From NCBI GenBank assembly GCA_002633005.1, contig NMRA01000437.1, positions 30,330-92,329 on the forward strand: a DNA stretch of 62,000 nt, given 5' to 3'. The notes beneath the pieces are model-generated. The model ran no database searches and was not told the DNA's origin. It saw only the letters and a program-made list of their open reading frames with translations. The stretch is from Phoronis australis. Its lineage: Eukaryota > Phoronida > Phoronidae. The number at the start of each line of letters is the position of its first letter. The stretch's first letter is position 1. Of the stretch, positions 40,001-48,962 are shown piece after piece. A program made the position numbers and the translations under genes.

Positions 40001-41619
40001 ATGAAACTGAATTTTGTCTGATAAGTTTTGGTTTGCACTGTACTATGGCACCTGACTAGACCTGCACTTAAGGCACCGTGTAGCTTTGAAAGAGCATACA
40101 GCTGTTAAGTATTAGAGGAAAATGAAACAGTAGCCTATTGCATCCTGTGCACAAAAATTGTTAACGAGCCTCCCTTTTCTTGACAAGAACGCCCAGTTAC
40201 ATTGCATTTGTTGTAACAAGCAAACTAGTCGAAATTGTAAAGGGGCCCCCTGCGTTGTTAGAAGTAATAAACCTTTTTGGGAAGTTGGTGTGGAAATGCT
40301 ATATTGCCGTCTGGGCTACTTTGGCTTGTTCTATTTGGTCATTGTTTCAGCATTAAGTGTGAGTGGCAGATAAATCAAATTTCTGTTGTTACATTTTGAG
40401 CTGTGTTGGACAAATATGTTTGGGACCTCCTAGCGCATTTTAGCTTGAATTTTATCCAACTGCCCACCAGATGTTTCGAAGGCATTCTGTGCCCAGTTGC
40501 ATAAAGTTAACTGAATTTTCAGCGCATTTGTGTACTTTGTGCAAACACTGATTGCACGTTTTCTGCTATTTTACCGTATCTGCATTCCACCATCAAATTT
40601 TGACTTTGATTCACTGTATTTAATTTTTATTATAGTTATTCAAAATAAAGAGGGACCTTTTTGTGCAACTTCCCTGACTTGGGGACCAAGCCTTCATTTT
40701 CATTGAATTAAGGGTTGAGATTTCGGATATATTAATAGTAAAAGATGAGCTCACAAATGCACTGAAAGTTTAGGGAACATAATTTAGTTCACTGGCACTG
40801 GTTACCAAAACAGAACAAAATATTTGGCCCTCAATTACTCGGGCGACATAATACGAATTAATTTTCAAAATTCCACACAAGACTATATAAGATTCAATTT
40901 CCGCTTTCTTGAACCCAGATGTTGAACTCACGTGTGGGCACTGTAGACTGTCTTCTTGGCGAAATTTTATAAGCGATAAGTTTTCTGTCTCATTTTCAAA
41001 CTTTAAGAAGTTACAGCTATTACCCATTTAGTATTCCGTATCAGTATTCACCATAACTTGGTGACATTTGTCAATGTACATGCTACACTATCTCCTAGTG
41101 AAGTCCCGAGTGACAACCTGTATGACTGCAGCGAGAGTGACCTGAACTCGACCAGAATTAATTTTACAATGCTGCTGGTGTGTTAATCAAAACTGCCAGG
41201 CGTTCCAGACAGCGATCTTAGAGAATAAAGTAACTGGTACTCGCATTTAAGTAGCTGCAAGTCTGACAGTTGGATTTTTATTTTCTTGTATCCACTATAC
41301 TGACCTTTACTTGTAGCATCTATAACTGTACATGTGGGCACCTTTTACTGCTACTGAAAAAGTACCACTGTATTTCTGATATACCAGCAGCCTATTCTAT
41401 TTAATATTTTGTTATATTTTGTCCTGTCCTAGTGACAGCAAGTTCATCTTTTTATTGATCTGTATCCGAGAATGGTTTGTGTACTTTCAGCCGCGCTCAA
41501 AAAACGTCGAAGGTTTAGTATACGCAGACTTAGCCCTGGACGATACGCCCCGAAGCAGGAAACCAATTCAGGCGTACGAGCTCACTGGCACAGAGTATGC
41601 CGAAATTATGCGAAAGTAG
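15724..41619 (+). CDS. Immunoglobulin-superfamily receptor with ITIM and ITSM-like tail (multi-exon gene, 5' end not found)
   Basis: Exons, in order: 15724-16047, 23731-24036, 24617-24667, 29407-29442, 34374-34508, 36453-36492, 37836-37947, 41491-41619. Splice phases agree at every junction: 1-1 for the first five exons, then 1-2, 2-0 and 0 to stop. The product is a type I membrane protein: two Ig domains, a Thr/Ser/Pro stalk, a transmembrane helix with RKKK stop-transfer, and a ~100-residue tail. The tail ends with LVYADL (ITIM) and TEYAEI (fits the ITSM rule TxYxx[V/I]), tyrosines 25 residues apart. In vertebrate Siglecs and similar receptors, such paired motifs recruit SH2 phosphatases such as SHP-1/SHP-2 when phosphorylated. 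That role here is inference. The N-terminal exon(s) are missing. A nephrin/Kirrel-like adhesion protein is the main alternative. Confidence 0.85.
16985..17138 (+). repeat. Dispersed ~155-bp repeat, copy 2
   Basis: Nearly identical to the reverse complement of 565-730, from 'gggactcatctagcgg' to 'ttattaataa'. Copy 1 has an extra 'ggccgtcct' word where this copy has a single one. It lies in receptor intron 1. Confidence 0.7.
18775..20640 (+). repeat. Duplicated block with ~175-193-bp tandem units
   Basis: Two copies of a block ('atgcgcacctcga…aaacgttttctcctgtagagggcgcatt…ggaagt…aagatggcgg') lie at 18775-18960 and 19722-19910. After the first copy come tandem units anchored on 'gttgttcataatc' at 18984, 19177 and 19352 (steps 193 and 175 bp). 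Each unit holds a variable TCATCG/GTC-rich patch and the words 'aatttcgccaagtgtcgctcctccgagc'. Decayed units follow the second copy at 20270-20640. Repeated small open frames here are by-products of the tandem units. Confidence 0.75.
22185..22712 (+). repeat. Dispersed ~490-bp repeat, copy 3
   Basis: Runs parallel to 10470-10955 from 'tggcaaatgaa' through 'acaaatgtcacgtgag' and 'gcaccacaattttg' to 'ttcaactgccttagactac'. The DNA just to its left (21770-22150) may be the left part of the same element, beginning with 'aatcgccctaataggagccc'. Confidence 0.65.
23731..24036 (+). CDS. Exon encoding Ig domain 2 of the ITIM receptor
   Basis: This 306-bp phase 1-1 exon joins the previous one as G+CT (Ala). 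Exon residues Cys36 (SLTC) and Cys80 (VYVC), with Trp52 (YKWY), are the Ig core. Two extra cysteines (13 and 20, in KVCKTFTTQC) are close enough to form a small extra disulfide near the domain start. Potential N-glycosylation sites are N57-E-S and N81-A-S. The donor (acag|gttggt) is weaker than the others. The strand pattern fits a C2-type, membrane-proximal domain. Confidence 0.88.
24617..24667 (+). CDS. 51-bp stalk exon of the ITIM receptor
   Basis: A small phase 1-1 exon between tttacag and gtaagc encodes AKPTSLTPSVDTTPSKD, rich in Thr, Ser and Pro. It fits an O-glycosylated stalk. It could be skipped without changing the frame, so stalk length may vary by alternative splicing. Confidence 0.72.
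24795..25965 (+). mobile_element. Tandem-unit (HINE-like) element, copy 2, 5'-truncated
   Basis: Same family and strand as 1508-4700. It begins at 'gtcatctctgtccgtccg', so the 5' terminal hairpin and subterminal repeat are missing. Units anchored on 'tagtggc' lie at ~24960, 25104, 25260 (as 'attggc'), 25570, 25727 (as 'cagtggc') and 25870. Its 3' end is intact: gtgggcgcatttcaaagctc, hairpin at 25945-25959, then 'ctcttgtt'. At ~25345 it shows the site where copy 1 took the piggyBac, unoccupied (GTTGAC in place of GTTAAC). Confidence 0.65.
25945..25959 (+). repeat. Terminal hairpin of the tandem-unit element, copy 2
   Basis: Stem CAAAGC/GCTTTG around a TCC loop. Against copy 1 (CAACGC/GCGTTG) the fourth base and its partner have both changed, so pairing is kept. 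Confidence 0.65.
29407..29442 (+). CDS. 36-bp stalk exon of the ITIM receptor
   Basis: A phase 1-1 exon between ttttag and gtagat encodes TTTKPTISDKTT. It matches the previous stalk exon in composition and in starting with the same bases after the splice site (CA…AAGCC), so the two may be tandem duplicates. It can be skipped without changing the frame. Confidence 0.68.
29735..29982. mobile_element. Tc1/mariner-type MITE
   Basis: The left end CAGTACACGCCATAAGTATT is matched, inverted, by the right end (reversed: CAGTACACGGCAAAAGTAAT), and both continue with 'tggacaaaa'. Terminal CAGT plus TA on the right fit a Tc1/mariner MITE. The left TA is displaced by two bases, so the target duplication is imperfect. 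It is 248 bp and non-coding. Confidence 0.7.
30437..30454 (+). CDS. Possible 18-bp stalk microexon
   Basis: Between ccatcag and gtgagc lies an 18-bp phase 1-1 segment that would add ETDSGI to the stalk without shifting the frame. The donor is strong and the acceptor tract only moderate. This could be chance. Confidence 0.25.
34374..34508 (+). CDS. Transmembrane exon of the ITIM receptor
   Basis: This 135-bp phase 1-1 exon between tttacag and gtaggt has a short luminal start (DGTKRDAPLT), then a ~26-residue hydrophobic helix rich in small residues (AGAIAGIAIGAVVVLIILIA…VYCV), then RKKK as stop-transfer. The Gly/Ala face (AxxxG, GxxxG-like) could support helix packing. No charged residue lies inside the helix, so pairing with an adaptor through a membrane charge is unlikely. 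Confidence 0.9.
34509..36452 (+). other. Intron 5 of the Ig receptor
   Basis: A 1.9-kb intron with no repeat or RNA that I can support. Confidence 0.55.
36453..36492 (+). CDS. 40-bp cytoplasmic exon of the ITIM receptor, with tandem acceptor
   Basis: This exon encodes DDAKYMDEGMKNPG. It goes from phase 1 to phase 2, exactly the shift needed to join the transmembrane exon to the next one, which confirms it. The acceptor is a TAGTAG tandem (AG at 36448-36449 and 36451-36452). Use of the first AG would add Val and keep the frame. The donor is gtaggt. Confidence 0.75.
36493..37835 (+). other. Intron 6 of the Ig receptor
   Basis: A 1.3-kb intron. Several open frames cross it, but none has family features. 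Confidence 0.5.
37836..37947 (+). CDS. Cytoplasmic exon of the ITIM receptor with YNTQ and YAAV sites
   Basis: A 112-bp phase 2-0 exon between ccacag and gtaagt encodes MDSPDEGYNTQPD…DQLYAAVNKPKKNK…DPQD. YNTQ fits the YxxQ rule. YAAV (Tyr at 37897) has Val at +3 but Gln at -2, so it is only an ITIM-like site. The Lys-rich part after it is typical linker. Confidence 0.85.
37948..41490 (+). other. Intron 7 of the Ig receptor
   Basis: A 3.5-kb intron with a probable MITE at 39704-40042. No other feature supported. Confidence 0.55.
39704..40042. mobile_element. Possible Tc1/mariner-type MITE
   Basis: The left end TACACTGCTCACCAAAATAT resembles the reversed right end TACAGTGCAAACCAAAACTT, and both are flanked by TA. 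It is about 340 bp and non-coding. The inverted match is imperfect (roughly 18 of 24), so the call is tentative. Confidence 0.45.
41491..41619 (+). CDS. Last coding exon of the ITIM receptor: ITIM and ITSM-like motifs
   Basis: Opens after tactttcag in phase 0 and ends with TAG at 41617-41619. It encodes 42 residues. LVYADL (41515-41532) satisfies [ILVS]xYxx[LIV]. TEYAEI (41590-41607) satisfies TxYxx[VI] and lies three residues before the C-terminus. The same order, a proximal ITIM and a distal TEY-x-E-I, is known from Siglec tails. An intervening PRSRKP stretch adds a basic patch. Confidence 0.9.
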   Translation, partial: PRSKNVEGLVYADLALDDTPRSRKPIQAYELTGTEYAEIMRK

Positions 41620-43245
41620 TGAAGGCAGAACAGTTGTTTAGTTATCTTGTCTGGAAGGAAATTTCAATTTGGCGTTTGCTTGCCTCTACACATGTTTGCT
41701 TTAGAGTGCTTTAATGTAACACGTATGTGATTTAATGCAACGTAATGCTTTCAATTGAAACCCTCTAACTTTTTCAGATTCTGAGGCTTGATATTTTGAT
41801 TGTATATTTTTGTACAGTGGTAAGGTAATGGTAGTTAGTTTACCCGCCACTTGGTGGCAGGAGTTGGTCTAAGTTTCTCTGTACGAATACTAAGAGTATA
41901 TACTAGATAGGTTTTGCAAATGTGAACTTACATTTTTTTAGCATATACTAAACTAAGGCGCTCAATTTAAATTTTCTCTAGTAGTTGATAATAGTTCCTT
42001 CAAAGAGGCTTGAACTGAACCAAACTTAAGAAATGTTTATGTATCAAAATGGGATTCCCTGTCTTTGAGTTTTCTCTATTTTTCTATGGCGATTGCCACA
42101 GTGAAGGTCTCACTAACTGTATCGGTCATGCAATTTGATTCACAATGTCGTAACTTACTACGGTGTAAAAACAGGTTTAGATTCAACGGCGTTGTTCAAT
42201 TTGTTTCCCAATACCCATCATGCTCCAACTGTTAAAACGTTTGCCAAGTTAAGATTTTCTGATGTGCAGCCAGCAGGGCAGCAATCAATCCGTTAGTTCG
42301 TTATGGTTGTTTTTAAAATTTACTGACGCGGATTTTTGACCAGATCGTGTTCAGAAATACGGTTTCTGTCCATGTGTCTACCACAAGTGAATTGTGAGCA
42401 TTCTGTTATACACATAGTTAGTAGTTAGATATAGCTTTAGAGACCTCTAATGAGTTGTACAACTCGATGCTTTGTGGAGATTTGATTTAAGTTTCATTCC
42501 ATGCGTTTAGGCTCCTTGCAATAACCTTTTGGGTCAGAATTGTCAGAATTTGTTGTCGCACTCTAATCGGACTTTCGGTAGCTATTGTCTTTTTAATTTA
42601 TGCTTAATCACTTTAATGCATTGAATATGTGTATATTTTGTTTGATTTGTGTAGCACGTGCAACATGTTTTAGTCACCTCAAAGAGATTCATTGTTTCTT
42701 AAATAACAACAGTTTCATGCTTCAGTAGTCAGAGTTTGTTTGGTTTTCCATAGGTGGATGTGGTTAAACTAAAAGTTCTGTAAATGTCATGTTATTGGTA
42801 GTGAAATGCCTACTAACCCCACCTGTTATGAAGATAATGTTAGCATGTGATAATAGATGGATTTAACATTTGTGTGTGATCAATCTCTTCAAAGGAACTT
42901 AGGTATAAAAATTCAGCCAGCTCAAGCTTTCAATATACAGAACTATAATGATAATTATAATGTTTATGTTATCGTGAGTTGTGTGCAGTGGCTGTTGGTG
43001 TTGCTCTCTGTTCTTTTCCTCGGTGTGTGGAACCACCCGGAGTGCCACAGTATAAATGGAAGGGCTGTTATGGGTTCGCATTTAGTGTGAAGGAGTTTGA
43101 AGTTATTATTTGCCTGTTAACTTCCACTGGACTTAAAAATATCTGCGTTTTGTGTGCCTTAATTAGACTTTGTGTTCTTAATTGTGTTAACGCCTGGATA
43201 CATATCTATTCTTTCTCGTTAAGCTTTTGTATTTGTATGCAGTAC

Positions 43246-43251
43246 AATAAA
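43246..43251 (+). terminator. Candidate poly(A) signal for the Ig receptor
   Basis: AATAAA is followed within ~25 bp by the GT-rich 'tactggtgtttt'. It lies 1.6 kb after the stop codon. An ATTAAA variant lies further on, near 43910. Confidence 0.4.
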
Positions 43252-46200
43252 ATTATAGATGTCTTATACTGGTGTTTTAAGCATTTCAAGCATTTCACAT
43301 TCTGTTCCAGAGCGATTGTGCATATTTGACATTTAGTGAATGTACACAAGCTGTAGACAAGTGGACATGTTTGCAGTACTTTGATGGCTCTGGAATGTTG
43401 CCACCTTTTCCTGACATTTTGGGTTCAGTGTATGTACTCCAACTGAGTTACTTTTCAGACAACACATCTTGGAGGGAGCAGTTTGTGAAATAGCATGTCA
43501 CATTTGTTCAGTTCTAGTATGATAGTATGCCATTTGCCATATGTATAGCATTCATTTGCGAATGATGCAAGCAATTAGATATTATCAAAGGGACATTTAT
43601 TAGTTTGGCAATTAAAAAATACACTTTTGGAATTAGGTAGTTTTCCTCAAGTCGCACATTAGCTTTGGTCAGAGCTACAAAGTATTAAATTTTCTTTTTG
43701 TGCCAAACATTCCCTGAAATCAAAGCCTGTTACTTTGCTCAACTTTCACTGTCATTTATCAGGTGGACTTTATCGCCACCAGCAGAACTGCAAGCACAGG
43801 GGGGGGNATTTCTCGCTGATGTATGTTTAGCAAGATGTTATTTGAACACGCCTTTGGACAAAATGTTTACCTGCGTACTGCGTGGAGTTCATAAAATGCT
43901 TTGTAATATTAAAACATTTAATTTCACAAATGTACAAATATGATTACATCACAATGATTACAGGTAATAGGTAACATTATTATTCACTTGTAACAGTCAA
44001 CACATATACCATAATATAATGTGAAGTGACTGTACATCTTGTGCCATACTCATTAAACAACACCCCATTTCCTGTCTCGGGATCATGATATCACAGTTTA
44101 ACTTGGCCTCGCCCTCTGCTTACACAAATCATGATCTTGTACACACACTGCAGATTACTGGCTAAAAAGTTAGCTATAAAAAGAACAAAATGTATATTTA
44201 ACTTAAGGGAAATTGATCAAGCACTGTTCTTTATTGATCTTAAATGCTAAATTTAGAATATCCTGTTCACTCGGATAACCTGCGAATGTCTTCATGATGA
44301 AAAAATAGCAAAGCCCAAGTAAATTATGGGATGACTGAAGAACATTCCAGCAGCATTAAATCCACATTCAGCACAAGAAACAACTTGAATTAATGCACTT
44401 AACTCAATCTTTACTCACAAGAGGGCATTTCCAGGTTTTCTAAGAGCTCAATTATTCCCCAAGACCGCCCTCGATGCATGAAATGATGTGATGCAACAAG
44501 CCACTTGCAGAGCCACGTCTGGAGTAACAACCAACTGTCACTTCTGTCAACGCCCTGACATCCAACTTAAGGAACAATTTGAGGCTGATAAGTGTGCTAA
44601 ATCAAAGGTTGCATTGTGATGGAAGGTGGGTTTGTTGCTGCTTCAATAACACTAGTGAACTCTAAAGGGGACTATTTTAAATGTAATTGCACAGGCTCTT
44701 CATTTTTCATTATGGCCACAAAAACAGTTTAGTAAATTACATTAGCCAGTTGGAATATAGAACTGCCACATGACCTTGTGCTATCACACAACATGCTACA
44801 CGATGGACATTTCCTGTCCCCAATGCCACTTGGGCACAACTAGCTAATGTGTGGATACGCAACAAATTTATACAAAGATGATGTAAAACTTTAAAATGCA
44901 CAATAGCGTTTTGATGAACCAAATTCCTCGTCCATTTTCACCAGCTCTACAATGATACAGTGCTGGAAATTTTGTCACTGATGAGGGTTTCATCAGAAAA
45001 ACTGGCCAGAGACAGAAAAAAAAGTCTTTACCGAAACTTGTGGCATGTTGCCATACTCATTCAACACACAGGCCGCATAAATAGGCCCATCCTCACCAGT
45101 CCTTTTCTTTAATGGAAGTATAAAAATATATTCTGCACCATACCTTTGCTAAATGTCATGCACTACCAATTTTGATTAACAAGAGAAGCAAATCAACGGC
45201 TGATACATAATTGCCCTTTCTGTTAATCCCACAAGTTTCCCTGCGTTACCATTACGAGTTACAAAACAGGACAGATCATGGTCACTAGAACATTTGATGG
45301 GGGAAGAAGCAGGACACTTAGTGATTGACAATTACGATGCATCGTGGGTAAATACCTATGACTGCGGTGCAGTGCATTTGATCAATTCTTGAACCGAGAC
45401 TAGAGCAAGGTTGTTTGTAAACCACTTCAGTGTGTCAATAAAATAACATCAAATCAGCTATGCTGGATACCGGAAAGCAGTGGTGTCCGGAACATAACTC
45501 AGCTTAGGCTGAATATATCGAAAGTAAATGAAAATGCTAATCACAATAGTAAGGTTTCACAACAGTCATAGACAAATTCGGAAACGTGAAGTATATTTAA
45601 GATTACGTGACTTCTTAACTGGCCATTCGCCAGCCTGAGGACGCTAATGTCTGCCGCCACAGCTTGGAGTACCATGTACTGTGGGACACACTATGAGTTT
45701 GTGCCAAGCTCAAAGTCTTGTCTCAAAATATCAGTTTTCCACAGAGATAAGTGAATGCATGACGTACTTACTAGGCGAATAATCCTGCAACTACAAGAAA
45801 AAGGCCAACTTTCCAACAAATTTATTTCCCTACCCACATTTCTGCAATAATAATCAATAAAGTACAATTAAAACAACTATCAATAATACAAATATTGTAA
45901 ACGATCATTTAATTGTTAACAAATTGCAGCTCTTTTCCGAACTGACAGATATACACATATATATAAATATCCTGGAAAATACCACACAGCCAAGTGTTAA
46001 AAATCAACCTTTGAAATAACCAAGTAATATCACCATAAATCAGTCCTACAAGACATCGGATTAAACTAAACTGTAATTGTAAAACTACGAGGTATGTATC
46101 TCATAATTTTCTACAGCTTGGGGACATACACAACATCATACATAACACGATAAAAATGACAGATGAAATTACCGTGGATCTAACATACACATTCCTACTT

Positions 46201-47654
46201 GATGATCATTCTTAGAAACTGAATTAATCAATGACTATGTACATCTTAATCCAGTGACTCTGGTTGGCACACCAGCCATTGGCCACCTCAAATGTTCTAA
46301 TGAAGAGAAGTCTGGAGGTCCCGGGTTTGAGTACTGACATATACTCATTAGGTCACGTAATGTGGCCAATAGGTGGCGTGCGGAATAGACTTCAAATGTT
46401 TGCGATCAATGATGGATTATCAAAATCATGGTCGATGATGAAAATCTGTGCTTTCTGCACAGAATTTGTCACAAATCAACTCTATGAATGCTATCTAAAT
46501 TAAGTTTGATAATTACCTTCAGATAAGCTGTCACAAAAGACATGACACAAGTAGCTGTGAAACACATCATAATTAAAGATCATGATAAAAATCCCACACA
46601 TCACCATCATTGAAAACTGAAGAAGTTACGTTCGTGTTCTGGGGTGGAACATTGGTTTTGTCCATGCAAGTTAATGTTCATAATTACACAATCATTACAA
46701 AACCATGCACTGAATTAGTATATTGGTTGCTTTAAAAACTTCACTGTCGTTACCTTGATTTAGTCTAGTTGGAAAAAAGTTATTGATTTTGGTTTGACCT
46801 TAATAAATTAGTGTTACACGCATGTAGGTGATCAATATGAAACGAATTTCCATATATATTCAATTTGCCTATAGCCCGACATATTTAGCAAAACACCAAA
46901 AGTAATCAAACAAGGAAGGAAACATGACAACATTTGAGAACCACATTACAAAAAGTGAAATTCAGAGTTAATCTCCCCTATTTCGGGCAAAAATAATTGC
47001 CAAAAGATGCACTTTTTCATTTTTCAAGGGCGTCAAACATTGTTGCAAATGCAAACACTTTTTCAAAATGGCATCTGTAGACAGATATGGTACAGCACTT
47101 GGATATAGCTATGTATCATTCTGGTTCTGAAATTCATCGAATCTATGAAACCACGGGAAAATGAAATTTCACCTGCTCATCATACTTTGTCCTAACTTGA
47201 AGAGATTTTACTATGATAGTAAACAATGCCTATTAGTCTAATCTATAAAAATTTATAGATTTGCATGTGGTCGTGCATATGAAAAATGTAAACAAAATAC
47301 ACACTGTGGAGAGATGGCATTCTAGTCCATCAACAAATAATCAGTAATGGACATTTACTGGGGACAACCATAATAAAATTGAGGTAATTACTGGAAAACC
47401 CAACAGGATAACTTTATACAACCATAATGCTGTCAAGGGTACAGTTACTAGCACACAAATAGCCTAGCCAACAGCTAAAAACCATAATACAAAAAACACA
47501 CTTGAGCGACAAAATAATATAATCCATGCGCAGTACAAGGCATAGCAAGACCATTGCACAGTGTGGTCAAATGAGCCCAACAGTGGTCTATTTCATGAAA
47601 AGTGATTTAAGACTCAAGATAGAAATTTAGTAATGCACCCCCACTTTACAACCC

Positions 47655-47660
47655 TTTATT
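47655..47660 (-). terminator. Candidate poly(A) signal for the CUB-MAM gene
   Basis: AATAAA on the minus strand, about 0.8 kb beyond the stop codon, followed by the G-rich 'gtgggggtgc'. Other AATAAA words occur at lower positions. Confidence 0.35.
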
Positions 47661-48468
47661 CACGATTTAGCCAAATGTAATTATCAGCTCATCAGCCTGG
47701 AAATAATTTATACAGAACCAGAAGTTATGAGTATATTCTCAGAGGCTCAGCACTTTTAATGGTTTAACTAATTTTCAGAAGTAGTGGTGAGGAGTATCCG
47801 AATAGATTTTTTACAAGTTACGTATTGAGTACTCTTTATGAAACATAAGGCCAAAAAAGGCGACCGACATCATTGTGGAGATTCGTTAAACATAGTTCCC
47901 ACACCTACAGTGCGATTTCATTTTTTCAAGAATGTTCCAGGACAATTTTTCCTTTCTCAGTTGTTTTACCCACAAACAAACGATGGCTGAATGGTAACTA
48001 TTGTTAACGACTATCACCAACCATAACCGAATGCACGAATTCGCCATATGAATCACTGTAAGTCTTATATTTGGAAACTCACTGTGGCCATTTTTGTCAT
48101 TTTCCAAAGTTTTCCACGAGCTGGAAACATTTAATTTCAAGCGACTTGTCAAAGCTATTACCAACTGAGGACTGAAAACCAGGAAAACATGACTGTGAGT
48201 GTGATGAGTCGAGACGTCTCTACTGCAATGTAAGGTCGCTAGGCAAGTACAGGTAGCCTGTGAGGCTAGCTAAATGGACGTAGTAGCTATTAGAGAGCGA
48301 TTGGACAGGAACACTTAAGACATGACTTATGGGTCAGCAGGCCTCTTAAGGCACACCTCATGCTCATAATTTCAATGCATTACAGCCGTAGTGTAACTGG
48401 TAATAAGGGAATGTGCATTATTCATAACCTGAAACACTCTCAGTCTACCGAAAGTTCTGCTGGTTTCT

Positions 48469-48962
48469 CTACTTAGCTCCATACATAGAGTCATAGGAGG
48501 GAGGTGCTGGCAAGTTATCCGTGTTCTGGGATGGTGGAATGACTGTCAATGGAAAGGGCTGTTCAATAGGTGGCGCACTAGGCACTGGTGAGACATTAGA
48601 AGGCGGAGATTTGACATAATCATCATAAGTGGGCGGTGCCCATGAGGTTTCACTGGCCGTTGGAGCACTCGTAGGCACACTATATGCGTCAGCCCCTGGG
48701 GGCGGAACATAAGATAAACCTGTGACGGAATCGCCAGCTGGTTGGCCGTATGGTGTGGAATAGTCGGTGAACGCGGCAGACGGGTTATATGTCACTGTAG
48801 GTTGTACTGGATAGGGTTGAGCTGTAGAGTTGGCCGTAGGTTGACTCTGCCCACCTGTTGCTGCACTAGTGTCTGCCTGGTGTTTCTTCTTCTTGCAGGA
48901 CGAACAGCAACAGCACAGTATGATTATGCCTACGATGACTCCAACCACAATCCCGACGATGG
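48469..48962 (-). CDS. Last exon of the MAM-CUB gene: transmembrane helix and Pro-rich tail
   Basis: Joined to the CUB exon in phase 1 (G+CC, Ala). A ~20-residue Gly/Val/Ile helix (AIVGIVVGVIVGIIIL) is followed by CCCCSSC, likely palmitoylated, and four Lys. The tail holds PPTY at 48636-48625, PSAP at 48582-48571 and PPSY at 48504-48493, all read on the minus strand. The stop TAG is at 48471-48469. Confidence 0.9.

Larger units (their letters stand above)
41620..48468. other. Convergent 3' untranslated and intergenic region
   Basis: Holds the 3' UTRs of two tail-to-tail genes. Candidate poly(A) signals are listed separately. One unresolved base lies at 43807 after a run of G. No further coding frame is supported. 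Confidence 0.55.

Noticed and set aside
42950-43329. Hydrophobic frames after the receptor stop codon
   Set aside because: They lie in the 3' untranslated region next to a candidate poly(A) signal and have no splice support.
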